Shown here: positions 36,870 through 45,935 of the stretch, in pieces
Layout of the letters: every line of letters begins with the position of its first letter
Position numbering within the stretch: the first letter of the stretch is position 1
Source of the DNA: Rhizobium sp. 2MFCol3.1
Lineage (GTDB): Bacteria > Pseudomonadota > Alphaproteobacteria > Rhizobiales > Rhizobiaceae
Length of the DNA: 64,000 nt
NCBI RefSeq assembly: GCF_000377565.1
Contig: NZ_KB898355.1
Coordinates: 496,001-560,000, forward strand
Reading direction: 5' to 3'
Notes under the pieces: model-generated
The model's input: the letters and a program-made list of their open reading frames with translations, nothing else
What the model was told of the DNA's origin: nothing
Databases searched by the model: none
Made by a program: the position numbers and the translations under genes

Positions 36870-39504
36870 CGATGATCCCCCTGATTTCCGCGCGGCAGGA
36901 GCCGCAATTGGTTCCGGCCTTGGTTTGCGCGCCGATCGCCTCGACGCTGTGGCAACCGCCGCGCACGGCAGCAATGATCTGATTGACGCCGACCCCGAGG
37001 CAGGAGCACACGGTGGCACCAGGATCCGGCATGTCGGCGCCAGGGCGCCCGGCGACCAAAGCGAAGCGCTTGCGCGGTTGGTCGTGCGACGCGACAAGCT
37101 GCGCGATCGCCCAATTGCGCGCGACCGCCACCGGCTGCCGGGCAATGAAGAGGGCGGCGAGAAGCCGGTCGCCTTCGAAGAAGGCAACCCTGACGTCTCC
37201 TGATTGCCGATCCACGTAACCGAGCGGCTCGATCTCCTCGGGAATGGCGAACGTGCGGCGACACCAGAGTGACCAATCGTCTACCGGTTGATCGACAGCC
37301 AATTCTAACCGCCAGCCGCCGTCGGCCTTGGCCAGCGCCCAATAGGCCGTACCAAGTCCGTCGGGCCTGATGGCCGAAACGGCGAAGCCGTAGGACGCAA
37401 CGGCGAACGGCCTTGCCGCCACCGCGACGTTCTTGGAGGCCGGCTGGCCTGACACTGGATCGGTGATCGGTGCGACGACGGCGTCGATCCGGGCCCTGGC
37501 GGCGAACTGGTCGTTCCAGTGCATGGGCACGAAAATGCTGCCGCGCGCCTGCCGCTCGGTAATCAAGGCGCGCACGACAGCCTTGCCATGCGGGCTTTCG
37601 ATTTCGACCAGCGTCGCATTGCCGACGCCGATCTCGATGGCGTCACGCGGATGCAACTCGGCAAAGGGCTCGGCGATATGCGAGGAGAGGCGGGCGCTTT
37701 TGCCCGTGCGCGTCATCGTGTGCCACTGGTCGCGAATGCGGCCGGTGTTGAGCGTGAAGGGATACTCGGAATTAGTGCGATCGCAGATGGCGGCCTCGAC
37801 GGCGACGAAGCGTGCGCGTCCATCCGGATGGTAGAAGCGGCCATCAGCGAAGAAGCGCTTGCCGCTATCGCTGATGGGGGCTGGCCCCCGTGTGGCTGGC
37901 CATTGGAATGGCGACATGAGGCGGTAGCTTTCCTCGTCGATGGCTCCGCAGGCTCCAATGTCGAAGTCGCGGCTACCATCGTTCTCGAAGGCGGATAGGG
38001 CGGCATGTTCGGCAAAGATATCAGCCGGCGAGGTGTAGTCGAAGCCGTCAAAGCCCATGCGACGTCCGACCTCGGCCAGCTGCCACCAGTCGGCGCGGGC
38101 GTCGCCAGGCACGTCGAGGAAATCACGCTGGCGCGAGATGCGGCGCTCCGAGTTGGTGACCGTGCCGTTCTTCTCGCCCCAGCCGAGCGAGGGCAACAAG
38201 ACATCGGCATGGCGGGTGGTGCCGGTGTCTCGCAAGACATCGGAGACGACGACGAAGGGACACGCCTTGATCGCGGCTTCGACGGCATCAGCGTCGGGCA
38301 TGGAGACGACCGGGTTGGTCGCCATGATCCAGAGCGCCTTGATGCGGCCGTCCGCGACAGCCTTGAACATATCGACCGCCTTCAGGCCCGGCTTCGATGC
38401 GATCGTCGGAGAGCCCCAGAAGCGCTGAACCCGATCGCGGTCATCTGCATTTTCGATCGCCATATGGGCGGCGAGCATATTGGCGAGGCCGCCGACCTCG
38501 CGGCCGCCCATGGCGTTCGGCTGGCCGGTGAGCGAGAAGGGCCCCATGCCGGGCCGGCCGATGCGGCCGGTGGCAAGGTGACAGTTGATGATGGCATTGA
38601 CCTTGTCGGTGCCCGATGAGGATTGGTTGACGCCCTGGCTATAGCAGGTGACGACTTTCTCGGTCGCCGTGAACAGGCGGTAGAATTCGCGCAGCTGCAT
38701 GGCCGGCAGGCCGGTTTGCTCAAGGATGTCGTTGGAGGAAAGCAGCGCGGCCGTGGCGAAAGCCTCGTTGAAGCCGCTGGTGTGCCCCGCCACGTAATTC
38801 TGATCGATCGCGCCGGCCGAAATGAGATGCGCGAAGAGGCCCATGAACAGCGCGACGTCGCTGTCGGGACGAATGGCCAGATGCAGGTCGGCGATGTCAG
38901 ATGTCATCGTTCGGCGCGGGTCGATGACCACGACCTTCATGCCCGGGCGGGCTGCCTTGGCGGCGGCAAGACGCTGGTAGATGACCGGATGGCACCAGGC
39001 GAGATTGGAGCCGGTGAGGATGACAAGATCGGCCAGTTCGAGGTCTTCGTAGACGCCGGGAACCGTGTCGGCGCCGAAGGCGCGTCGATGGCCGGCGACG
39101 GAGGACGACATGCAAAGCCGGGAGTTGGTATCGATATTGCCTGAGCCGATGAAGCCCTTCATCAGCTTGTTGGCGACGTAATAATCCTCGGTGAGCAGCT
39201 GGCCGGAGACGTAGAAGGCCACGGAGTCCGGGCCGTGTTCGGCGATCACCTTCGAGAAGCGGTCGGCGACGAGATCAAGGGCTGCTTCCCAATCCGTCCG
39301 TTGGCCGGCGATTTCGGGATAGAGCAGGCGTCCGTCGAGATCGATGGTTTCGGCGAGCGCGGAGCCCTTGGAGCACAGGCGGCCGAAGTTCGCCGGATGG
39401 TCGGGATCGCCTTTGACGGAGACGGCGCCATCATCGGTGACCGTTGCGATCACACCACAGCCGACGCCGCAATACGGACAGGTGGTCTTGGTTTCAGTGG
39501 GCAT
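36841..39504 (-). CDS. nasA: Assimilatory nitrate reductase catalytic subunit NasA
   Basis: An 887-residue cytoplasmic molybdenum enzyme reducing nitrate to nitrite. The N-terminal [4Fe-4S] site is CPYCGVGCG with a later CSKGSAL; the Mo-bis-MGD domain holds TNSRLCMSSSVAGHRRAFG, whose Cys would ligate Mo; the C-terminal molydopterin dinucleotide-binding part includes LNTGRIRDQWHTMTRTGKS. A BFD-like [2Fe-2S] domain closes the protein (CSCLGVGVNQII, then TNCGSCRAEI), the usual electron entry in alphaproteobacterial NasA. It follows nirD after a 206-base gap filled mostly by a palindromic repeat. Confidence 0.95.
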   Translation of the reverse strand: MPTETKTTCPYCGVGCGVIATVTDDGAVSVKGDPDHPANFGRLCSKGSALAETIDLDGRLLYPEIAGQRTDWEAALDLVADRFSKVIAEHGPDSVAFYVSGQLLTEDYYVANKLMKGFIGSGNIDTNSRLCMSSSVAGHRRAFGADTVPGVYEDLELADLVILTGSNLAWCHPVIYQRLAAAKAARPGMKVVVIDPRRTMTSDIADLHLAIRPDSDVALFMGLFAHLISAGAIDQNYVAGHTSGFNEAFATAALLSSNDILEQTGLPAMQLREFYRLFTATEKVVTCYSQGVNQSSSGTDKVNAIINCHLATGRIGRPGMGPFSLTGQPNAMGGREVGGLANMLAAHMAIENADDRDRVQRFWGSPTIASKPGLKAVDMFKAVADGRIKALWIMATNPVVSMPDADAVEAAIKACPFVVVSDVLRDTGTTRHADVLLPSLGWGEKNGTVTNSERRISRQRDFLDVPGDARADWWQLAEVGRRMGFDGFDYTSPADIFAEHAALSAFENDGSRDFDIGACGAIDEESYRLMSPFQWPATRGPAPISDSGKRFFADGRFYHPDGRARFVAVEAAICDRTNSEYPFTLNTGRIRDQWHTMTRTGKSARLSSHIAEPFAELHPRDAIEIGVGNATLVEIESPHGKAVVRALITERQARGSIFVPMHWNDQFAARARIDAVVAPITDPVSGQPASKNVAVAARPFAVASYGFAVSAIRPDGLGTAYWALAKADGGWRLELAVDQPVDDWSLWCRRTFAIPEEIEPLGYVDRQSGDVRVAFFEGDRLLAALFIARQPVAVARNWAIAQLVASHDQPRKRFALVAGRPGADMPDPGATVCSCLGVGVNQIIAAVRGGCHSVEAIGAQTKAGTNCGSCRAEIRGIIDGCLAAAAE

Positions 39505-39538
39505 GGGGGTGCCCTCTCAAGCTACCGAGAGCGTGGTC

Positions 39539-39689
39539 ACCCCCCTCTGTCCTGCCGGACATCTCCCCCACAGGTGGGGAGATTGGCTGGGCGGACCCGC
39601 TCGCTCCAACATCTACTGTTTGGCGATGTCGCCACAACGAGTCGATCTCCCCCCTTGTGGGGGAGATGTCCGGCAGGACAGAGGGGGGT
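39539..39689. repeat. 151-bp palindromic repeat element inside the nitrate operon
   Basis: A 34-base arm at 39539-39572 is repeated exactly, inverted, at 39656-39689 (core TGTCCTGCCGGACATCTCCC), with further partial pairing inside (GGTGGGGAGA versus AGGGGGAGA). The whole can fold into a long hairpin. No coding capacity. The architecture matches intergenic mosaic or MITE-like repeats scattered through rhizobial genomes. It lies between nirD and nasA, where it may affect mRNA stability or read-through. Confidence 0.85.
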
Positions 39690-39710
39690 ATCTGCTCCAC
39701 CATAGCTCAA

Positions 39711-40040
39711 CTACTCCGCCGCCATCATCAAACTCTCGAACGCAATAAACAGCGCCCCATCCTCGTTCCTCACGGGAATGGTCTTGACCTCGCCCTCATC
39801 CGCCCCCAGTGCCTTGCCGGTTTCCAGCGAGATCACCCAATTATGCAGCGGGCAGGTGACCGCCTTGGCATGGACGATCCCCTGCGACAGCGGCCCGCCC
39901 TTGTGCGGGCAGTGGTCTTCGATGGCGAATACCTCGTTCTCCGCCGTGCGGAAAACGGCGATCTTGCCCTGAGGGGTTTTCACGCAACGCGCGCCGCGCA
40001 GCGGGATGTCGGAGATGTCGCCGATCGAGATCCAGTTCAT
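39711..40040 (-). CDS. nirD: Nitrite reductase small subunit NirD
   Basis: A 109-residue Rieske-type [2Fe-2S] protein with ligands in DHCPHKGGPLSQG and CPLHNWVISLETG. It partners with NirB in NAD(P)H-dependent reduction of nitrite to ammonium. The start MNWISIGDISD at 40040 is preferred to the ATG two codons upstream because GAGGAG then sits six bases away. It follows nirB by ten bases. Confidence 0.94.
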   Translation of the reverse strand: MNWISIGDISDIPLRGARCVKTPQGKIAVFRTAENEVFAIEDHCPHKGGPLSQGIVHAKAVTCPLHNWVISLETGKALGADEGEVKTIPVRNEDGALFIAFESLMMAAE

Positions 40041-40050
40041 GTCCATCTCC

Positions 40051-42513
40051 TCACTCCGCTGCCTGGGGAAAGCCGATCGTCGCCATCGGCTTGAATTCGT
40101 GCTTGTCCTTGCCGGAGACGCGCTCCGACCAGGGGTCGACCTGGGCGAATGTCTGCGAGAAGACGAAGCGGTCGTAATAGGCCTTGCGCTTGTCGGCATC
40201 GCCGATGATCTGGCGGCGGATTTCCTCCAGCCCGACGCGCTTCGCCCATTTGTAGATGCGCTCGAGATAGCGGGCCTGCTCGCGGTACATCTGCGTCAGC
40301 GCCACGATGTGCTCCAGCGCCTCGTCCTCGGTCTTCACGAGGCCGAGAACCTCGGTGCCCTTGATGTCGAGACCGGCAGCGCCCGCGAAGTGGATTTCGA
40401 AACCACTATCCACGCAGATGACGCCGATATCCTTGCAGGTCGCTTCCGCGCAGTTGCGCGGGCAGCCAGAGACGGCGAGCTTCAGCTTGGCCGGCGTCCA
40501 GGAGCCCCACATGAACTTCTCGATGCGGATGCCGAGGCCGGTGGAATCCTGCGTGCCGAAGCGGCACCAGTCGGATCCGACGCAAGTCTTCACGGTACGC
40601 AGCCCTTTGGCGTAGGCCTGTCCGGAGACGAAGCCAGCCTTGCCGAGATCGGCCCAGACGGCCGGCAAGTCTTCCTTCTCGATCCCCAACAGGTCGATGC
40701 GCTGGCCGCCGGTGACCTTCACCATCGGGATCTCGAACTTGTCGACGACATCGGCGATGGCGCGCAGTTCGTTTGCGTTCGTCACGCCGCCCCACATGCG
40801 GGGGACGACGGAGTAAGTGCCGTCCTTCTGGATATTGGCGTGGACGCGCTCGTTGATGTAGCGCGACTGGTAGTCGTCGGCATATTCGTCCGGCCAATCG
40901 CAGACGAGGTAGTAATTAAGCGCCGGCCGACACTTGGCACAGCCGCAAGAGGTCTTCCACTCGAGCTCCTGCATGACGGCCGGGATCGTCTTCAGACCCT
41001 TGGCCTTGATCAGGCGGCGAACGTCGTCATGGCCGAGTTCGGTGCAGGTGCACATCGGGGTCACGGCAGCCGGGTTATAGCTGTCGCCGAGCGTCAGCGA
41101 CATCAGTTGTTCGACCAGACCGGTGCAGGAGCCGCAGGAGGCGGATGCCTTGGTGTGGGCGCGGACGTCGTCGAGCGACGTCAGTCCCTTGGCCGATATC
41201 GTCGAGGTGATCTTGCCCTTGCATACGCCGTTGCAGCCGCAGATTTCCGCATCATCCGGCAAGGCTGCAACGGCCGCCATAGGGTCCAGCGGCGACCCTC
41301 CCTGGTAAGCCTGTCCGAAGATCAGCGTATCGCGCATCTCGGTGATGTCGGTCTGCTTCTTCTTCAGATCGTTGAACCACGCACCATCGGCCGTCTCGCC
41401 GTAGAGCACGGTGCCGATGATACGGTTGTCCTTCAGCACCAGGCGCTTGTAGACGCCGGCGGTGGCGTCGCGCAGCACGATCTCCTCGCGGTCATCGCCA
41501 TCGGCGAAGTCACCGAGCGAGTAGAGATCGATGCCGGTTACTTTCAGTTTTGTGGGCGTGTCCGAATGGACGAAGGCCGGCGAGGTGTCGCCTGCAAGAT
41601 GCGAGGCGGCGATGCGGGCCATTTCGTAGAGTGGCGCAACGAGGCCATAGACCATGCCGCCGACTTCGGCGCATTCGCCGAGCGAGAGGATATCGCCATC
41701 CGAGGTGCGCATACCGTCATCGACGACGATGCCGCGATTGACCGCAAGGCCGGCCTCCTTCGCCAGGCCGACATTCGGCCGGATACCGACGGCCATGACG
41801 ACCAGGCTTGCCGGAATGACACGACCGTCGTCGAGCTCGATGCCCTCGACCTTGCCATTGCCGATAATCGCCTTAGTGTTGGCCTTGGTGATGACCTTGA
41901 TGCCGCGTTCTTCGACGGCCTTCTGCAGCAGATAGCCGGCGGCGGGGTCGAGCTGGCGCTCCATCAGCGTCGGCATGACATGCAGCACGGTCACGTCCAT
42001 ACCGCGCTGCGCGAGGCCGGCCGCGGCTTCCAGACCAAGCAGGCCGCCGCCGATGACGATCGCTTTCTCGCGTGATTGCGCCGCCAGAAGCATGGCCTGC
42101 ACGTCGTCGAGATCGCGATAGGTGATAACTCCTGGCAGGTCCTTGCCGGGGACGGGGATGATGAAGGGCACGGAGCCGGTAGCGATCACCAGCTTGTCGT
42201 AGCTCTCGGTCACGCCGTGGTCCGAGGTCACCGTCTTGGCAGCGCGATCGATGGCGACGATCTTGTGGCCCTTGTAGAGCGTGATGCCGTGGTCGATGTA
42301 CCAGCCGTCGCCATGGATGACGATCTGCTCGTAGCTCTTCTCGCCGGATAGAACCGGCGACAGCATGATGCGGTCGTAATTGACGCGTGGCTCGGCGTTG
42401 AAGATCGTGACCTGATACTGGCCCGGAGCCTTCTCGAACAAGTGCTCGAGCATGCGCCCGGGCGCCATGCCGTTGCCGATGATCACGAGTTTTTCGATGC
42501 GGGTTTCTGACAT
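40051..42513 (-). CDS. nirB: Nitrite reductase large subunit NirB
   Basis: An 820-residue siroheme nitrite reductase. Domains in order: FAD/NAD oxidoreductase (about 1-385; VIIGNGMAPGRMLEHL, GGGLLGLEAAAGLAQRG); two BFD-like [2Fe-2S] modules (ICGCNGVCKG, and MCTCTELGHDDV through TSCGCAKCRP, about 415-540); and the siroheme/[4Fe-4S] part (about 560-760) with TCVGSDWCRFGT and SGCPRNCAEATCKD supplying the four Cys ligands. Converts nitrite to ammonium in the cytoplasm. Sits between the nitrate transporter genes and nirD on the minus strand. Confidence 0.96.
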   Translation of the reverse strand: MSETRIEKLVIIGNGMAPGRMLEHLFEKAPGQYQVTIFNAEPRVNYDRIMLSPVLSGEKSYEQIVIHGDGWYIDHGITLYKGHKIVAIDRAAKTVTSDHGVTESYDKLVIATGSVPFIIPVPGKDLPGVITYRDLDDVQAMLLAAQSREKAIVIGGGLLGLEAAAGLAQRGMDVTVLHVMPTLMERQLDPAAGYLLQKAVEERGIKVITKANTKAIIGNGKVEGIELDDGRVIPASLVVMAVGIRPNVGLAKEAGLAVNRGIVVDDGMRTSDGDILSLGECAEVGGMVYGLVAPLYEMARIAASHLAGDTSPAFVHSDTPTKLKVTGIDLYSLGDFADGDDREEIVLRDATAGVYKRLVLKDNRIIGTVLYGETADGAWFNDLKKKQTDITEMRDTLIFGQAYQGGSPLDPMAAVAALPDDAEICGCNGVCKGKITSTISAKGLTSLDDVRAHTKASASCGSCTGLVEQLMSLTLGDSYNPAAVTPMCTCTELGHDDVRRLIKAKGLKTIPAVMQELEWKTSCGCAKCRPALNYYLVCDWPDEYADDYQSRYINERVHANIQKDGTYSVVPRMWGGVTNANELRAIADVVDKFEIPMVKVTGGQRIDLLGIEKEDLPAVWADLGKAGFVSGQAYAKGLRTVKTCVGSDWCRFGTQDSTGLGIRIEKFMWGSWTPAKLKLAVSGCPRNCAEATCKDIGVICVDSGFEIHFAGAAGLDIKGTEVLGLVKTEDEALEHIVALTQMYREQARYLERIYKWAKRVGLEEIRRQIIGDADKRKAYYDRFVFSQTFAQVDPWSERVSGKDKHEFKPMATIGFPQAAE

Positions 42514-42517
42514 GGGA

Positions 42518-43315
42518 TTACTCCGCGGCTTCGACGAAGCGGTGGCGTTCGTAGAGGAACTTCAGCACGGCTTCGCGGCATTTGAGGTAGGTTCGGTCGG
42601 AGGCGAGCTCGATGCGGTTGCGCGGGCGGGCGATCGGAACGTCGAGGACTTCGCCGATCTTCGCAGCCGGCCCGTTGGTCATCATCACGATGCGGTCGGA
42701 GAGCAGCACGGCCTCATCGACGTCATGGGTGATCATCACCATGGTGTTGCCAAGCCGCGAGTGAATTTCCATGACCGCATCCTGCAGATGGGCGCGCGTC
42801 AGCGCGTCGAGCGCGCCGAACGGCTCGTCGAGCAGCAGGATTTTGGGCTCCATGGAGAGCGCCCGAGCGATGCCGACGCGCTGCTTCATGCCGCCCGATA
42901 TCTCGGAGGGGCGCTTGTCTTTGGCGTGGGCCATCTGCACGAGATCGAGGTTCGCCATCACCCAGTCATGGCGCTCCGCCTTGCTCTTGGAATTGCTGAA
43001 CACCTTGGAGACGGCGAGATTGACGTTTTCGTAGACGGTGAGCCAGGGAAGCAGGCTGTGGTTCTGGAAGACGACGGCCCGCTCCGGGCCGGGGGCGTTG
43101 ACCTCGCGGTTTTCGAGCAGCACGGCGCCGGAGGAGACCGGTGTCAGGCCGGCGATGAGGTTCAGCAGGGTGGACTTGCCGCAGCCGGAATGGCCGATGA
43201 TCGAGACGAACTCGCCCTTGGAGATTGTCAGGTTGATGCCTTTCAACACCTCGGCCCGCACGCCGGCCCGGTCGAAATGCTTGTCGATATGGTCGAGCTT
43301 GAGATAGGCGGTCAT
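42518..43315 (-). CDS. Nitrate ABC transporter ATPase
   Basis: A 265-residue NrtD/NasD-type ATPase: Walker A GHSGCGKST, signature EISGGMKQR, Walker [14 protein letters not shown]-loop MVMITHDVDEAVLLSDRI. Start at ATG 43315 is preferred to ATG 43321, because AAGGGA is six bases from the former and abuts the latter. It is the only ATPase of the system and lacks the substrate-binding extension of NrtC. It is followed four bases later by nirB, so transport and reduction genes are one operon. Confidence 0.93.
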   Translation of the reverse strand: MTAYLKLDHIDKHFDRAGVRAEVLKGINLTISKGEFVSIIGHSGCGKSTLLNLIAGLTPVSSGAVLLENREVNAPGPERAVVFQNHSLLPWLTVYENVNLAVSKVFSNSKSKAERHDWVMANLDLVQMAHAKDKRPSEISGGMKQRVGIARALSMEPKILLLDEPFGALDALTRAHLQDAVMEIHSRLGNTMVMITHDVDEAVLLSDRIVMMTNGPAAKIGEVLDVPIARPRNRIELASDRTYLKCREAVLKFLYERHRFVEAAE

Positions 43316-43326
43316 GGTCATTCCCT

Positions 43327-44220
43327 TCAATTGGCCGAAGCGCCGCGGGTGATCAGCTTGCCGACCGCCGCCACCAGCTTGTCGAGCGCGAAGCCGACGA
43401 CGCCGATGTAGGCAAGCGCGACGATGATGTCGGGCAGGCGGGACGAGTTCCACGCATCCCAGATGAAGAAGCCGATGCCGACGCCGCCCGTGAGCATTTC
43501 AGCGGCGACGATCGCCAGCCAGGAGAGGCCGACGCCGATGCGAAGACCCGTGAAGATGTAGGGGGCGGCCGACGGCAGCATGATCTTGAAGAAGAACTCG
43601 ATCTGGTTCAGCCGCAGGACCTGGGCGACGTTGCGGTAATCCTGCGGAATGTTGCGCACGCCGACGGCGGTGTTGATGATGACCGGCCAGATCGAGGTGA
43701 TGAAGATCACGAAGATCGCCGAAGGGTTGGCGTTCTGGAAGGCGGCAAGCGAGAGCGGCAGCCAGGCAAGCGGCGGCACCGTGCGCAGCACCTGGAAGAT
43801 CGGGTCGAGGCCGCGCATCGCCCAGACCGACTGGCCGATGATGGCGCCGACGATGACGCCGACGACGGCCGCCAGGCCAAAACCGTAAGCCACGCGCTGC
43901 AGCGAAATCAGCACGCGCCAGCCGAGCCCGATGTCCTGCGAGCCGTAGTTGAAGAAGGGGTAAGCGATGAGGTCGAAGCTCTCCTGCCACACCTGATGCG
44001 GGGAGGGCAGCGAGGCCGTCGGCGACGAACAGAGCACCTGCCAGACGCCAAGCAGGATGGCGAGCACGACGAGCGGCGGAACGACGTTGCGGGCAAGCGT
44101 TGCCGCGATCTTCGCGATGTTGATCTTGGCGGCCGGGCGCCTTGCGAGCGGCAGGATGGTGGCGGTGTTCGTTGCGGTTGCCGATGTCGCGATCGTTTGT
44201 TTCTTGGCCAAAGCGGGCAT
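43327..44220 (-). CDS. nrtB: Nitrate ABC transporter permease
   Basis: A 297-residue inner-membrane permease with about six TM segments and an unusually long Ala/Thr-rich N-terminal cytoplasmic stretch (about 50 residues). The coupling loop reads IPQDYRNVAQVLRLNQIEFFFKIMLP, and GLRIGVGLSWLAIVAAEML is characteristic of NrtB/SsuC permeases. GAGGAG lies about seven bases upstream of the ATG. It is separated from nrtA by 56 bases containing a GC hairpin. Confidence 0.93.
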   Translation of the reverse strand: MPALAKKQTIATSATATNTATILPLARRPAAKINIAKIAATLARNVVPPLVVLAILLGVWQVLCSSPTASLPSPHQVWQESFDLIAYPFFNYGSQDIGLGWRVLISLQRVAYGFGLAAVVGVIVGAIIGQSVWAMRGLDPIFQVLRTVPPLAWLPLSLAAFQNANPSAIFVIFITSIWPVIINTAVGVRNIPQDYRNVAQVLRLNQIEFFFKIMLPSAAPYIFTGLRIGVGLSWLAIVAAEMLTGGVGIGFFIWDAWNSSRLPDIIVALAYIGVVGFALDKLVAAVGKLITRGASAN

Positions 44221-44247
44221 TCTACGCTCCTCTTGCGGGATGGGAGA

Positions 44248-44268
44248 GCCGGCGCGGTCGGCGCCGGC
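44248..44268 (-). terminator. Hairpin between nrtA and nrtB
   Basis: GCCGGCGC-N5-GCGCCGGC, a perfect 8-bp stem, nine bases past the nrtA stop. No T-run; probably protects the nrtA mRNA end or causes partial termination. Confidence 0.55.
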
Positions 44269-44276
44269 GGCACGGA

Positions 44277-45575
44277 TCAGGACGCGACCTTGATCGTCAG
44301 GCTATCGAGATAGGCGGAGGGGTTTTCGGGATCGAAGACCTTGCCGTCGAAGAAGGTTTCTTTGCCGCGCGAGGACGATGCCGGGATGTCGGCGGCGGCA
44401 ACGCCGAGGTCCTTGGCGGCGGCGCGCCAGATGTCCTCGCGGTTGACCTCGTCGACCAGCTTCTTGATGTCGGTATCAGGCGCGAACTTGCCCCAACGGA
44501 TATTCTCGGCGAGGAACCAGCTGTCATGGCTCTTGAAGGGATAGGAGACGCCGCCGGCCCAGAACTTCATGTAGAGGTCGGTACCCTTGGTGACTCGGCC
44601 GTTGCCGTAGTTGATGTCGCCCTTGAGGCGGCCGAGCACGTCCTTGGGCGGCACATTAAACCATTGGCGCTTGCCGAGCAGTGTCGACATCTCTTCCTTG
44701 TTGCCCATGCTGTCGCACCATTGCTGGGCTTCCATCACGGCCATCAGCAGTGCCTTGGCGGCATTCGGGTTCTTCTCGACCCAATCCGAGCGCATGCCGA
44801 GCGCCTTCTCGGGATGGCCCTTCCAGAGTTCGCCGGTCGTTGCCGCCGTGAAGCCGATGCCCTGGTTCACCAACTGTTCGTTCCAGGGTTCGCCGACACA
44901 GAAGACGTCCATGTTGCCGACCTTCATGTTCGCCACCATCTGCGGCGGCGGGACAACGATCGTGGAGACATCCTTATCCGGATCGATGCCGCCGGCGGCG
45001 AGCCAGTAGCGGATCCAGAGGTCGTGCGTGCCGCCGGGGAAGGTCATGGCGGCCTTGATCTCCTTGCCCTCTGCCTTCTTCTTCTCGAATGCGGCCTTGA
45101 GCTTGGAGGCGTCGAGCTGCACGCCGGTATCGGCATATTCCTTGGCGACAGAGATGCCCTGGCTGTCGTAGTTCAGCCTGGCGAGAATGGTCATCGGTAC
45201 CGGCAGGTTGTTCTGCGTCACCTTGCCGGTGTGCATGAGATAGGGGAGCGGCGAGAGGATGTGGGCGCCGTCGATGCCGTTGGCAGCACCGCCGAGAACG
45301 AGGTTGTCACGCGTTGCACCCCAAGAGGCCTGCTTGGCGACTTCGACATCGGGCATGCCATGCTTGGCGAACAGGCCCTTCTCCTGCGCGACAACGAGCG
45401 GCGCGGCGTCTGTCAGCGCGATGAAGCCGAGCTTGGCGCCCGTCACCTCAGGGCCGGCGCCGGCGGCGAAGGCGCCTGACGGGAAGGCGCTGCGCACCGC
45501 CGTGATCAGTGCTGCGGTTGCCGTCGTCTTCAACATGCTGCGACGTGTGATGCCGGTCGTGATTATCTTGCTCAT
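44277..45575 (-). CDS. nrtA: Nitrate ABC transporter binding protein NrtA
   Basis: A 432-residue periplasmic nitrate-binding protein with a twin-arginine leader (TRRSMLKTTATAALITA, ending PSGAFAAG). The NrtA family is marked by GFIALTDAAPLVVAQEKGLF, GTHDLWIRYWLAAGGIDPDKD and VFCVGEPWNEQLVNQGIGF. GAGGGA lies about nine bases before the ATG. First gene of the nrtABC-nirBD-nasA-cysG operon, behind a sigma-54 type promoter and a leader terminator. The cytosolic paralogue NasS is encoded just upstream. Confidence 0.95.
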   Translation of the reverse strand: MSKIITTGITRRSMLKTTATAALITAVRSAFPSGAFAAGAGPEVTGAKLGFIALTDAAPLVVAQEKGLFAKHGMPDVEVAKQASWGATRDNLVLGGAANGIDGAHILSPLPYLMHTGKVTQNNLPVPMTILARLNYDSQGISVAKEYADTGVQLDASKLKAAFEKKKAEGKEIKAAMTFPGGTHDLWIRYWLAAGGIDPDKDVSTIVVPPPQMVANMKVGNMDVFCVGEPWNEQLVNQGIGFTAATTGELWKGHPEKALGMRSDWVEKNPNAAKALLMAVMEAQQWCDSMGNKEEMSTLLGKRQWFNVPPKDVLGRLKGDINYGNGRVTKGTDLYMKFWAGGVSYPFKSHDSWFLAENIRWGKFAPDTDIKKLVDEVNREDIWRAAAKDLGVAAADIPASSSRGKETFFDGKVFDPENPSAYLDSLTIKVAS

Positions 45576-45619
45576 TGCGCAGGTTCCCTCTGCTTGGTGC
45601 TGGCCGGAATTTTGGGAAT

Positions 45620-45643
45620 AAAAAAACGCCGCTCGGCAGATGC
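45620..45643 (-). terminator. Leader terminator upstream of nrtA (NasT antitermination target)
   Basis: On the minus strand TGCC-GAGC-GGCG, a short GC hairpin possibly extended by flanking bases, is followed by seven T, 45 bases before the nrtA ATG. A terminator inside the leader of a nitrate operon next to nasT/nasS is the arrangement expected for NasT-mediated antitermination. Confidence 0.7.
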
Positions 45644-45700
45644 GTCATCGGGAGGGAGGGTCCCGGACTGCAAAGGCCTTGCGACGTCGATGTCTTTTGC

Positions 45701-45719
45701 GAGCGCTTATCGCGCGCTC
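45701..45719 (-). promoter_or_regulatory. Leader hairpin, possible NasT binding element
   Basis: GAGCGC-N7-GCGCTC lies between the predicted transcription start (about 45749) and the terminator. It may be part of the ANTAR recognition structure; its loop has seven bases rather than the usual six, so the match is not perfect. Confidence 0.35.
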
Positions 45720-45759
45720 ATCTTGCCCCGATCGCCGTTGACCGGTGCGGTTTTAACGA

Positions 45760-45775
45760 AGCAAACGGTGTGCCA
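45760..45775 (-). promoter_or_regulatory. Sigma-54 promoter of the nrt-nir-nas operon
   Basis: TGGCAC-ACCGT-TTGCT on the minus strand is an exact -24/-12 match to the sigma-54 consensus (TGGCAC-N5-TTGCW). Transcription would begin near 45749 and give a leader of about 175 bases. Implies NtrC-type activation under nitrogen limitation. Confidence 0.85.
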
Positions 45776-45814
45776 GTTCTAGGGTGCGATTTTATGTGAT
45801 TGAAATTAAACCGT

Positions 45815-45837
45815 AAAATCGGCAGATGCTTATCTGC
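45815..45837 (-). terminator. Weak terminator after nasS
   Basis: GCAGAT-AAGC-ATCTGC followed by CGATTTT, about 100 bases past the nasS stop and upstream of the sigma-54 promoter. Suitable to separate nasTS from nrtA transcripts. Confidence 0.45.
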
Positions 45838-45935
45838 TCAATTTTTCACCGCGATTTGTCGATGGCAATGTTTTGTGCGAATGCCATCGCGACGGCATTC
45901 CGGTGTGCAAGCTATTTGTGCATAGCAGCAAACAA

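Noticed and set aside
39539..39689. Insertion sequence or CRISPR repeat
   Set aside because: No transposase frame, no target duplication that I could see, and only one inverted pair rather than regularly spaced direct repeats.
45633..45837. Alternative pairing between GCAGAT at 45832-45837 and ATCTGC in the leader terminator (shared GCATCTGCCGA)
   Set aside because: The upstream copy lies before the sigma-54 promoter and would not be in the main leader RNA, so it cannot act as an antiterminator there.
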